Assembly (NCBI RefSeq): GCF_032477075.1
Contig: NZ_JAWDXO010000024.1
Coordinates: 1 to 45,665, forward strand
From: Fusobacterium sp.
Lineage (GTDB): Bacteria; Fusobacteriota; Fusobacteriia; Fusobacteriales; Fusobacteriaceae
Length of the DNA: 45,665 bases
Reading direction: 5' to 3'
Below the pieces are notes generated by a model that saw only the letters and a list, made by a program, of their open reading frames with translations, was not told the origin of the DNA and made no database searches. Each line of letters opens with the position of its first letter. The stretch's first letter is position 1. The position numbers and the translations under genes were made by a program. Of this stretch, positions 25,027-33,460 are shown piece after piece.

Positions 25027-25426
25027 ATATGGGCTGAGAGCATTAGCATATATAGCTGAAAAAAGTGGTGAAGGAAAATTAGTAAGAATAAAGGAAATTG
25101 CAGATGATCAGAATATTTCTGTACAATATCTGGAACAGATTCTATTTAAACTAAAAAATGAAAATATAATAGAAGGAAAAAGAGGACCTAATGGTGGTTA
25201 TAGACTGGCACAAGAACCAGATAAAATAACATTACATCAGTTGTATAAAATACTTGATGAAGAGGATAAAGTTATAGACTGTAATGAAAGTGAAGAGCAT
25301 AAAGCAACATGTAGTGAACAAACTTGTGGAACTACATGTATATGGAGTAAACTAGACAGTGCTATGACCAAAATTCTAAAAGAAACTACTTTAAATGAAT
25401 TTATAAAAAATAAAGATATGATATAG
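25004..25426 (+). CDS. Rrf2-family transcriptional regulator
   Basis: This 140-residue winged-helix regulator has the Rrf2 N-terminus (MKISTKVRYGLRALAYIAEK) and the recognition region KRGPNGGYRLAQ. Four cysteines at 93, 103, 108 and 112 could hold an Fe-S cluster, similar in place but not in spacing to the three of IscR. I chose ATG 25004 (gggag upstream) over an in-frame ATG 36 bases earlier in ruvB. An IscR-like iron-sulphur sensing role is plausible; the target genes are unknown. No iscS/iscU genes follow. Confidence 0.88.
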   Translation: MKISTKVRYGLRALAYIAEKSGEGKLVRIKEIADDQNISVQYLEQILFKLKNENIIEGKRGPNGGYRLAQEPDKITLHQLYKILDEEDKVIDCNESEEHKATCSEQTCGTTCIWSKLDSAMTKILKETTLNEFIKNKDMI

Positions 25427-25435
25427 GAGTTTAGA

Positions 25436-26149
25436 GTGATAAGTGTTATAATAGCAAGTGAGAATGTTAGTGGGAATAGGATTACAGTTAATGAAAAAGG
25501 TGACATAAATCATTTGAAAAATGTTTTTAGGATAAAGTTAAATGAAGAAATAAGAGCTGTAGATGGTGAAAAAGAATACTTCTGTAAAGTTGTTTCTATA
25601 GATAAAAAAGAGATAATTCTAGAAATAGAAAAAATATTTGAAGACAGATATTCTCATAAAGTAAAGATAGACGCTGCACTAGGGATATTAAAAAATGATA
25701 AAATGGATCTTACTATTCAAAAACTCACAGAGATTGGAGTCAATAAAATAATTCCTTTAGTTGTAAAAAGAGGTATTGTTAAGATAACAGAAAAAAAAGA
25801 TAAATGGGATCTTATAGTAAGGGAAACTTTAAAACAATGTCAAGCAGTTAAAGCTACTGAAATAGATGAAATAAAAAAGCTTGAAGAGATAGAGTTTGAA
25901 AAATATGATCTTGTAATTGTTCCTTATGAGTGTGAAGAGGAATACACATTGAAAAATTTATTGAGAAATAAAGAAAAACTTCCAAAAAAAATTCTGTATA
26001 TAATAGGTTCAGAAGGTGGATTTGATCCAGAAGAGATACAATTTTTGAAAAGGAAAAAAGCAGAGATAGTTACTTTAGGAAGAAGGATATTGAGAGCAGA
26101 GACAGCCTCTATTGTAGTAGGAGGAATATTAATAAATGAGTTTCAATAA
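25436..26149 (+). CDS. rsmE: 16S rRNA m3U1498 methyltransferase RsmE
   Basis: This 237-residue SPOUT-family enzyme methylates N3 of U1498 in 16S rRNA. The PUA-like N-terminus (HLKNVFRIKLNEEIRAVDGE) is followed by the knotted methyltransferase core with IGSEGGFDPEEI and LGRRILRAETAS, where S-adenosylmethionine binds. It starts at GTG 25436 with taggag six bases upstream. Its end overlaps mtaB by 14 bases. Confidence 0.92.
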   Translation: MISVIIASENVSGNRITVNEKGDINHLKNVFRIKLNEEIRAVDGEKEYFCKVVSIDKKEIILEIEKIFEDRYSHKVKIDAALGILKNDKMDLTIQKLTEIGVNKIIPLVVKRGIVKITEKKDKWDLIVRETLKQCQAVKATEIDEIKKLEEIEFEKYDLVIVPYECEEEYTLKNLLRNKEKLPKKILYIIGSEGGFDPEEIQFLKRKKAEIVTLGRRILRAETASIVVGGILINEFQ

Positions 26150-27434
26150 AAGAGTAGCCTTTTATACTTTAGGATGTAAAGTAAATCAATATGAAACTGA
26201 GAGTATAAAAAATCAATTACTGAAAAAAGGATATACTGAAACAGCTTTTGAAGAAGAGGCTGAAGTTTATATAGTAAATTCGTGTACTGTTACTAGTGTG
26301 GCAGACAGAAAAACAAGAAATATGTTGAGAAGAGCAAAAAAAATAAATCCAAAAGGTGTAGTAATAGTTACTGGATGTTATGCTCAAACTAACAGCAAAG
26401 AACTTCTAGAAATGGAAGAGATAGACTATGTGATTGGAAATACTGATAAAAATGCTATAGTTAACTTTATAGAAGATATAGAAAACAGAACTATGGAAAA
26501 AATAAAAAATCATAATATATTTTTAGATAATGAATATACAGAATATGAATTTGCAACACTAAGAGAAATGTCTAGAGCTTATGTTAAGATTCAAGATGGA
26601 TGCAATAATTTTTGTTCTTATTGTAAAATTCCTTTTGCAAGAGGAAAAAGCAGATCAAGAAAGAAAAATAATATAATTAAAGAAATAGAAAAATTAGTAG
26701 AAGAAGGATTTAAAGAAGTTATTCTTATAGGAATAAATTTAGGAGCTTATGGTGAAGATCTTAATGAAGGAGAAAACTTTGAGTCACTTTTAAAAACTAT
26801 ATTAAAAATAAATAAATTACAAAGAGTAAGGATAGGATCAGTTTATCCAGATAAAATCTCTGATGAATTTATTGATATGTTTGAAAATAAAAAACTTATG
26901 CCTCATCTCCATATTTCTTTACAATCCTGTGATGATGAAATATTAAAAAGAATGAGAAGAAAATATGGAAGTTCTCTTATTGAAGAAAAACTTTTAAAAT
27001 TAAAAGAAAAAGTAAAAAATATGGAATATACAGCTGATGTAATAGTGGGATTTCCAGGTGAAACTGAAAAAATGTTCCAAAATTCGTATGATCTTATAAA
27101 AAAAATAAAATTTTCAGGAATTCATATATTTCAGTATTCTGATAGAGAAAACACTCTTGCAAGCAGCTTTACAGATAAAATAGATGCAAAGATAAAAAAA
27201 GAAAGAGCAGATAGATTAGAAGCTCTTAAAACAGAGATGGCAGAAAAAGAAAGAAAAAAATATATAGGAAAATATTTAAATGTTCTTTTGGAAGAAAGAG
27301 TAGATGATTATCTATATGGTTATAGTGAAAATTATCTTAGAGTTAAAATTAAGGATAAAGAAATAGAGCTCAACAGTGTTATTGATATAAAAATAAATTC
27401 TTTAGAAAAGGAGATGTTGATAGCTGATGAATAA
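26136..27434 (+). CDS. mtaB: tRNA t6A37 methylthiotransferase MtaB
   Basis: This 432-residue radical-SAM enzyme adds a methylthio group to t6A37 of tRNA. The N-terminal UPF0004 domain carries cluster ligands C14 (TLGCKVNQ), C50 (VNSCTVT) and C81 (TGCYAQ). The radical-SAM cluster is C156-C160-C163 (CNNFCSYC), followed by PFARGKSRSR. A TRAM-like region closes the protein. The LGCKVN and SVADRK signatures favour MtaB over MiaB or RimO. It overlaps the genes on both sides. Confidence 0.93.
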   Translation: MSFNKRVAFYTLGCKVNQYETESIKNQLLKKGYTETAFEEEAEVYIVNSCTVTSVADRKTRNMLRRAKKINPKGVVIVTGCYAQTNSKELLEMEEIDYVIGNTDKNAIVNFIEDIENRTMEKIKNHNIFLDNEYTEYEFATLREMSRAYVKIQDGCNNFCSYCKIPFARGKSRSRKKNNIIKEIEKLVEEGFKEVILIGINLGAYGEDLNEGENFESLLKTILKINKLQRVRIGSVYPDKISDEFIDMFENKKLMPHLHISLQSCDDEILKRMRRKYGSSLIEEKLLKLKEKVKNMEYTADVIVGFPGETEKMFQNSYDLIKKIKFSGIHIFQYSDRENTLASSFTDKIDAKIKKERADRLEALKTEMAEKERKKYIGKYLNVLLEERVDDYLYGYSENYLRVKIKDKEIELNSVIDIKINSLEKEMLIADE

Positions 27435-28401
27435 AGGATTAGGGAAATTAAAACTGATAATATTTGTAATAGGAATAATAGTAGCATTAACAGTTTTTTT
27501 GTTTATAAATATGAATGATGGAAATAGAGATCTGGATAAAAACAGCAGGTACCTTATAATAGGAAAAAGCAATCTTATAGCTGTTTATGAAGATAAGCTT
27601 GCAGTGAAAATACCTTACGAAATAAGCATAAGTAAAGATGAAACAGTTGAGGAACTTGTAAAAAATAAAAATAAAGAAGAAATAATGGCAACAATAAATA
27701 AAATTCTTCCTGAAAAAGTTGATAACTATAAAGTTATAAAATTTGGGGATATAAAATTAAATGTAAAGAATGCTAAAAATATACCTGAGATAAATATTGC
27801 AGACAAAAGATATATACTTACTTCAAGCTTATATTCTATGTTTGATTCTTTATATACAGATTCTAACAGAGCTAATGAAGTGAATGAAAATATAATAGTG
27901 GATATATTAAACGCAAATGGAAGAGCAGGATATGCAAGAAAAACGGGAGAGACTTTAAAGAAAAATCTTTCTATGAAATATAATGCTGCTAACTATGAGA
28001 CATTTCTTGAAGAAAGTTATGTAATAATGAATGATATTTCCAAAGAAAAAACACAGGAAATTTTAATGCAATTAGATGAAAAATATTTTAAAATTAAAGA
28101 TGTTCCTTCTATCCCAACACTAGCTAATATAGTTGTTGTTTTGGGAAAAGAACAAAATGTAGATTTTAATTTAGAAGTGATTGGAACTACTGATACAGCA
28201 GATGAAATGGGAAAAGAACTTAAAAAACTGGGGTATAAGAATATTAAAAATATTAAAAGTGATTCAAAAGTTGAAAGTTCAGTAATAGAATATAACTCTG
28301 AAGATTATTTTATTGCATATAAAATAGCTCAAAAGCTTGATATAAAAGATATGATAGAAAAAGATAGTCTAAAGAATAAAATAATGATATTTGCTAAATA
28401 G
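27427..28401 (+). CDS. Membrane-anchored protein with LytR C-terminal-like domains
   Basis: This 324-residue protein has one N-terminal membrane helix (about 8-28) and an extracytoplasmic remainder. A LytR_C-type stretch starts at VDILNANGRAGYARKTGETL and continues to the IVVVLGKEQN region. A second similar unit may follow (VIGTTDTADEMGKELKKLGY). In LytR-CpsA-Psr proteins this domain accompanies a ligase domain, which is absent here. Its place next to PBP2 suggests a cell-wall role, which is inference. It overlaps mtaB by 8 bases. Confidence 0.65.
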   Translation: MNKGLGKLKLIIFVIGIIVALTVFLFINMNDGNRDLDKNSRYLIIGKSNLIAVYEDKLAVKIPYEISISKDETVEELVKNKNKEEIMATINKILPEKVDNYKVIKFGDIKLNVKNAKNIPEINIADKRYILTSSLYSMFDSLYTDSNRANEVNENIIVDILNANGRAGYARKTGETLKKNLSMKYNAANYETFLEESYVIMNDISKEKTQEILMQLDEKYFKIKDVPSIPTLANIVVVLGKEQNVDFNLEVIGTTDTADEMGKELKKLGYKNIKNIKSDSKVESSVIEYNSEDYFIAYKIAQKLDIKDMIEKDSLKNKIMIFAK

Positions 28402-28412
28402 AGGATGGATTG

Positions 28413-28826
28413 ATGATTTATATATTGTCTTTTTTAGGAATAATAATAGAAGCAAGTTTACCATTTAATAGCCCTGTCTTAATAATAGCGATTCCATTTT
28501 TTACATATCTTGTAACTTTAAAAAGGATTCGTTCAGTGAGCTGTATATTTTTGATGACTATAATTCTTTCATTACAGACGCATGATTTTGTAAGATTATT
28601 TTTAATAATGGCAGTATTTTATTATTTGTTTAATTTTATATTTTTAAACTTTGTATATAGTAGAGAAAATATTTTAATTATTTCTATAATACAACTTGGA
28701 ATGTGTTTTATAATGGTGTATAAAAATTATAATCTTCATTATTTGATATTTAATTTTATTGGGTTTATAATATTTAACTATTTATATGTGACAGTTATGC
28801 GGAAGAAGAAAATTGCTAGAGGATAA
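28413..28826 (+). CDS. Small polytopic membrane protein (MreD-like position)
   Basis: This 137-residue protein is almost wholly hydrophobic, with four to five predicted membrane helices and a basic tail (MRKKKIARG). I do not recognise it by sequence. Size, topology and place directly before a PBP2 gene are like those of MreD, but no clear MreD signature is seen. ATG 28413 with gagg at 28401-28404 is preferred; a TTG three bases earlier is possible. Confidence 0.6.
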   Translation: MIYILSFLGIIIEASLPFNSPVLIIAIPFFTYLVTLKRIRSVSCIFLMTIILSLQTHDFVRLFLIMAVFYYLFNFIFLNFVYSRENILIISIIQLGMCFIMVYKNYNLHYLIFNFIGFIIFNYLYVTVMRKKKIARG

Positions 28827-28831
28827 TAACT

Positions 28832-30631
28832 ATGAAAAATGGAAAAATTCAAATAAAATTAGGGTCAGATAACAGTAAAAGAGATATAGTATTTAAAGTT
28901 TTTATTTTGCTTGTATTTTTAGGACTTGGAACAAGAATGATGTATCTTCAGCTTGTAAGAGGAGAGAGATATGCATATCTTTCTGAAAAAAATAGATTTA
29001 AATTAAAGAAGATAGAATCACCAAGAGGAAAAATCTATGATAGAGAAGGAAGATTGGTAGTAACAAATGGTGCAGGCTATAGACTTGTGTATTTAAAGGA
29101 GAGAAACAGTGACCCTGAGATTGTGAGAGAAATTAGTGAAGTAACTGGTTATGATGAAGAGTTTATAAAAAGAAGAATAAGAAATGGAGAAATATTTCCA
29201 TATACCAGAGAAAATGTACTTGTAGAGAGTTTGGATGAAGAAACTGCTCATAAATTGATGGAAAAGATAGTAGATTATCCTTATCTGCAAGTTCAAACTT
29301 ATTCCAAAAGACGATATCTTTATGATTCAGTAGCTTCACATAGTATAGGTTATGTAAAAAAAATATCTGAAAAAGAGTATGAAAAACTAAAGGATGAAGG
29401 ATATTCTCCGAGGGACATAGTTGGTAAAGATGGGATAGAAAGAGCATATGATCAAAACCTTCAAGGTGAAGATGGGTATGAATATATAGAGGTAAATGCT
29501 TTTAATAAAGTTCAAAGAAGAGTAGCAGAAGAAAAAGACCCAATACCTGGAAAAGATCTTTATATGACATTAAATATGGAACTTCAAGAATATATGGAAG
29601 AACAATTTAAAGAGGATGAAAGAGTAGGAGCATTTATTGCCATGGATCCTAAAACTGGTGAAATAATAACTATGGTAAGTTATCCTACATACTCTTTGAA
29701 TATGTTTAGTTCTCAAATTTTGAATGAGGATTGGCAAAAGATAATAACTGATCCAGGGAGACCACTGACTAATAAAACAATAGCAGGAGAATATCCTCCA
29801 GGATCAGTATTTAAAGTAGTGTCAGCAATGGCATTTCTTGATAATGGAATTGATCCTAAAGAAAAATATCTAGATAAAAATGGATATTATGAAATAGGAA
29901 AATGGAGATGGAGAGCTTGGAAAGCAGGAGGACATGGAAATGTAGATATGAAAAAATCTATTGTTGAATCAGCTAATCCATATTACTATAGACTATCTGA
30001 CCAAATAGGCCATAAAGCAATAGTAGATACAGCTCATTTATTTGGACTTAATGAAAGAACAGGAATAGATATTCCTGGAGAAAAAAGAGGATTACTTCCA
30101 GATGCTGAATGGAAAAAAAAGGCAATGGGAAGTGGATGGTACAAAGGAGACACAATACTTTTATCAATTGGGCAGGGGTATCTTACAGTAACTCCTCTAC
30201 AGATAGCTGTTCTTTATGCTTCAATTGCAAATAAAGGATATGTGTATTCTCCTCATTTAGTAAAAGAATTAGTAGATTTTAGCGGAAAGAATGTGACTCC
30301 AATAACAGGAGAAAAACATCAGATAACAAAATTTCCTGAAAAATATTATAATGAATTAAATGAAGCTTTGATAGCAACAGTTGCACAGGATAATGGAACA
30401 ACTAAAATACTAAGAACTCCTGGAATGAAAGTTGCAGCAAAAAGTGGTTCTGCTCAGAACCCTCATTCTAAAACTACACATGCATGGGTAGCAGGATATT
30501 TTCCTGCTGATAATCCTGAGATAGCTTTTTCAGTTATATTGGAAGGAGCTGGAGGAGGAGGAGCTATGGGTGGAGCAATGGCGAGAAAATTTATAGATAA
30601 ATATTTAGAGATAAAAAATAGGGAAAAGTAA
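28832..30631 (+). CDS. mrdA: Penicillin-binding protein 2 (elongation transpeptidase)
   Basis: This 599-residue inner-membrane transpeptidase builds side-wall peptidoglycan. A single membrane helix lies at about 19-37, followed by the PBP dimerisation domain (about 60-230). In the transpeptidase domain the active Ser is in SVFK (325-328), the second motif is SAN (380-382) and the third is KSG (537-539). The GIERAYDQNLQGEDG loop is typical of class B PBPs. The missing long linkers of FtsI and the GSxFK context favour PBP2. RodA is not in the window. Confidence 0.93.
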   Translation: MKNGKIQIKLGSDNSKRDIVFKVFILLVFLGLGTRMMYLQLVRGERYAYLSEKNRFKLKKIESPRGKIYDREGRLVVTNGAGYRLVYLKERNSDPEIVREISEVTGYDEEFIKRRIRNGEIFPYTRENVLVESLDEETAHKLMEKIVDYPYLQVQTYSKRRYLYDSVASHSIGYVKKISEKEYEKLKDEGYSPRDIVGKDGIERAYDQNLQGEDGYEYIEVNAFNKVQRRVAEEKDPIPGKDLYMTLNMELQEYMEEQFKEDERVGAFIAMDPKTGEIITMVSYPTYSLNMFSSQILNEDWQKIITDPGRPLTNKTIAGEYPPGSVFKVVSAMAFLDNGIDPKEKYLDKNGYYEIGKWRWRAWKAGGHGNVDMKKSIVESANPYYYRLSDQIGHKAIVDTAHLFGLNERTGIDIPGEKRGLLPDAEWKKKAMGSGWYKGDTILLSIGQGYLTVTPLQIAVLYASIANKGYVYSPHLVKELVDFSGKNVTPITGEKHQITKFPEKYYNELNEALIATVAQDNGTTKILRTPGMKVAAKSGSAQNPHSKTTHAWVAGYFPADNPEIAFSVILEGAGGGGAMGGAMARKFIDKYLEIKNREK

Positions 30632-30664
30632 TCAACGAAGATCCAACTAATAATGAGGAGAAAG

Positions 30665-30692
30665 TTAATTAGGTATATTTTAGTGTTATAGT
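30665..30692 (+). promoter_or_regulatory. Possible internal promoter for RNase J
   Basis: TTAATT (30665-30670) and TATAGT (30687-30692) are 16 bp apart, with TG giving an extended -10. It lies in the 114-bp gap before the RNase J gene, the largest gap in the long run. Confidence 0.35.
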
Positions 30693-30745
30693 AATTTTGA
30701 AGTAGTGGAGGTACAGAAAAAATACTATCAAAATAAGGAGAACAG

Positions 30746-32620
30746 ATGATAAAAAGAAACAAAGATACAGAAAAAGAATATTCAAAAAAGAAAAGAACAG
30801 AAACTAGTGGAATAAAAGAGGTAAAAGATATAAAAGAGAAATTAAAAGCAATAAAAGCTGGTATAAAAGAATTAAAAGAAGATAAAGAAGAAAAGAAAGT
30901 AGAGGTTAAAGCAGAAAGAGTGGCTGAAACAAAAGAGACAAAAAGTATAAAAGAAGAAAAAATGTATGTCATTCCTTTAGGTGGACTTGAAGAAGTAGGA
31001 AAAAATATGACAGTCATTCAATATAGAGATGAAATAATAATAATAGACTCAGGGGTGACTTTCCCAGATGAGAATTTATTGGGAATAGATTTAGTGATAC
31101 CTGATTTTTCATTTATAGAGAATAATAAAGATAAAGTGAAAGGACTTTTTATAACTCATGGACATGAAGATCATATAGGTTCAATTCCATATCTTTATCA
31201 AAAAATAGATAAAAATATTCCAATGTTTGGAGGAAAGCTTACATTAGCTTTAGCCAAATCGAAATTTGATAATCCTGGATTTTCAAAAGAACTTCCTAAA
31301 ATGAAAGAAATAAAAGGGAGAAGTAAAGTAAAAGTTGGAAAATATTTTACAGTTGAGTTTATAAAAGTAACTCACTCTATAACAGATGCATATTCATTAG
31401 TAATAACATCGCCAGCAGGAGTGGTATTTCACACAGGAGATTTTAAAATAGATCTGACTCCAGTAGATAGTGAAGGAGTGGATTTTGCAAGACTTTCTCA
31501 AGTAGGGGAACAGGGAGTAGATTTAATGCTTTCTGATTCAACAAATTCAGAAGTAGAAGGATTTACACCATCAGAAAGAAGTGTAGGAGAAGCATTTAAA
31601 CAGGAATTCTCAAAAGCTAAAGGAAGAATAATTGTAGCAGCTTTTGCTTCACATGTACATAGACTACAACAGATAATAAATACAGCAGAAGAATATGGAA
31701 GAAGAATAGCTATTGATGGTAGAAGCCTAGTAAAAGTATTTGAAATAGCATCTAATTTAGGATATCTTAGAATCCCAGAAGGAATGATGGTAGCTTTATC
31801 AGAAGTAGATAAGCTTAAAGACAATAAAGTAGTTATTTTATGTACAGGAACTCAAGGAGAACCGATGGCTGCTCTGTCTAGAATAGCTAAAAATATGCAT
31901 AAACATATAAAGATAAAAGAAGGAGATACAGTAATAATTTCTGCAACTCCAATACCAGGAAATGAAAAAGCTGTTTCTAATAATATAAATAATCTTCTTA
32001 AATATGATGCTGAAGTTGTCTTTAAAAAAATAGCAGGGATCCATGTTTCAGGTCATGGAAGTAAGGATGAACAAAAACTTATGCTTAATCTTATAAAGCC
32101 CAGATATTTTATGCCAGTACATGGAGAACATAAAATGCTTAAAGCTCATAAAGATACAGCAATTGAAACTGGAGTATCAAAAAATAATGTTATAATTGCT
32201 CAAAATGGAAGTAAGGTTGAGGTAACCAAATCAGCAGTAAAAATCAAAGGAAAAGTAAATGCAGGATCTACACTTGTAGACGGATTGGGTGTAGGAGATA
32301 TAGGGAATATAGTTTTAAAAGATAGGCAACAATTATCACAAGATGGAGTAGTAGTAATTGTTTTTACAATTAGCAAAGAAACTGGTAAAATAATAGCAGG
32401 TCCTGATATTGTCACAAGAGGGTTTGTATATTCTAAAGAATCTGATGATATAATAAAAGAAGCAATTGAAGCAATAAAAGCTAAATTGAGCAATATAGAA
32501 AGAAGTTCTGCAAAAGACTGGAATACATTTAAAAACACTACTAGAGATATAGCATCAAAATATTTTTACAATAAAACAAAAAGAAATCCGGTAGTATTGC
32601 CGATAATTATGGAAATATAA
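30746..32620 (+). CDS. rnj: Ribonuclease J
   Basis: This 624-residue metallo-beta-lactamase-fold nuclease degrades and processes RNA with both endo- and 5'-3' exonuclease activity. The metal motif is HGHEDH (138-143), followed by SDSTN-type LSDSTNSEVEGFTPSE, the beta-CASP part (GRIIVAAFASHVHRLQQI) and HVSGHGSKDEQKLM. Compared with family members it carries about 70 extra N-terminal residues rich in Lys and Glu, before MYVIPLGGLEEVGKN. aaggagaacag lies before ATG 30746. An internal ATG at codon 73 has no good ribosome binding site (aaagaagaaaaa), so the extension is probably real. Confidence 0.93.
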   Translation: MIKRNKDTEKEYSKKKRTETSGIKEVKDIKEKLKAIKAGIKELKEDKEEKKVEVKAERVAETKETKSIKEEKMYVIPLGGLEEVGKNMTVIQYRDEIIIIDSGVTFPDENLLGIDLVIPDFSFIENNKDKVKGLFITHGHEDHIGSIPYLYQKIDKNIPMFGGKLTLALAKSKFDNPGFSKELPKMKEIKGRSKVKVGKYFTVEFIKVTHSITDAYSLVITSPAGVVFHTGDFKIDLTPVDSEGVDFARLSQVGEQGVDLMLSDSTNSEVEGFTPSERSVGEAFKQEFSKAKGRIIVAAFASHVHRLQQIINTAEEYGRRIAIDGRSLVKVFEIASNLGYLRIPEGMMVALSEVDKLKDNKVVILCTGTQGEPMAALSRIAKNMHKHIKIKEGDTVIISATPIPGNEKAVSNNINNLLKYDAEVVFKKIAGIHVSGHGSKDEQKLMLNLIKPRYFMPVHGEHKMLKAHKDTAIETGVSKNNVIIAQNGSKVEVTKSAVKIKGKVNAGSTLVDGLGVGDIGNIVLKDRQQLSQDGVVVIVFTISKETGKIIAGPDIVTRGFVYSKESDDIIKEAIEAIKAKLSNIERSSAKDWNTFKNTTRDIASKYFYNKTKRNPVVLPIIMEI

Positions 32621-32633
32621 AAGGAGAAAAAAT

Positions 32634-32942
32634 ATGGCATTAACAAGTAAACAAAGAGCATTTTTAAAGAAAAAAGCTCATGAATTAAATCCTCTGGTAA
32701 GAATTGGAAAAGATGGAATAACTGACAGTCTTATTCAAAGTATATTGGAGGCTATAGACTCTAGAGAATTACTAAAAGTAAAAATACTTCAAAATTGTGA
32801 AAAAGGAAAAGATGAAGTTTTAGAAGAACTTTCTAATTGTAATGAATTTGAAATTGTAGGAATAATTGGAAGAACTATTATATTATTTAGAGAAAATAAA
32901 GATAAACCAACTATTTCGTTGGAATTGAAAAGCATTAAGTAG
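32634..32942 (+). CDS. yhbY: CRM-domain RNA-binding protein YhbY
   Basis: This 102-residue protein is a single CRM domain, which binds RNA and associates with assembling large ribosomal subunits. The core is LTSKQRAFLKKKAHELNPLV, the GxxG-like RIGKDGITDSLI, and ELLKVKIL. The length fits. aaggagaaaa precedes ATG 32634, 13 bp after RNase J. A role in ribosome assembly agrees with the neighbouring RNA genes. Confidence 0.92.
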   Translation: MALTSKQRAFLKKKAHELNPLVRIGKDGITDSLIQSILEAIDSRELLKVKILQNCEKGKDEVLEELSNCNEFEIVGIIGRTIILFRENKDKPTISLELKSIK

Positions 32943-32965
32943 AAAATGTGTTTAGGAGGGAAGCT

Positions 32966-33451
32966 ATGAGTCCCGGAATAATTTTTAATAATAGAGTATT
33001 AGATGTAGTATTTATAGCATGGTTTATAGCACAGTTCTATAAAGTATTGACACCTGTATTTAAAAAAAGAAAATTTGATATAACAAGATTGTGGGATACT
33101 GGAGGAATGCCAAGTTCTCACAGCTCTACAGTATCATGTCTGACTACATGTATAGGAATACGTTATGGAATAAGCAGTGATATTTTTGCAATAACTATTA
33201 TTTTTGCTGGAATAGTTATGTATGATTCTGCAGGTATAAGGAGAGCAGCAGGGAAACAAGCAGGGGTAATCAATTCTCTTATAGAAAAAATACCACTATT
33301 TATTGGGAGGGCTCAATATAATAAACATTTTAGTAAGGAAAAAGAAGCAAAATTGAAAGAACTTCTTGGACATACACCTGTTGAGGTAGTGGTAGGATGT
33401 GCCCTTGGAATAGTAATTGGATTGATATTTAAAGTGTATCTACAAGGGTAA
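32966..33451 (+). CDS. Divergent PAP2-family membrane protein (DUF212)
   Basis: This is a 161-residue membrane protein of the DUF212 / acid phosphatase-vanadium haloperoxidase related family. GGMPSSHSSTVSCLTT (about 43-58) resembles the PSGH-like phosphatase motif, and MYDSAGIRRAAGKQA and LGHTPVEVVVG follow. It may dephosphorylate a lipid such as an isoprenyl phosphate; this is inferred. ATG 32966 follows aggaggg; the longer GTG frame would include that site. dxs is 9 bp downstream. Confidence 0.85.
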   Translation: MSPGIIFNNRVLDVVFIAWFIAQFYKVLTPVFKKRKFDITRLWDTGGMPSSHSSTVSCLTTCIGIRYGISSDIFAITIIFAGIVMYDSAGIRRAAGKQAGVINSLIEKIPLFIGRAQYNKHFSKEKEAKLKELLGHTPVEVVVGCALGIVIGLIFKVYLQG

Positions 33452-33460
33452 GGAAGGAAT

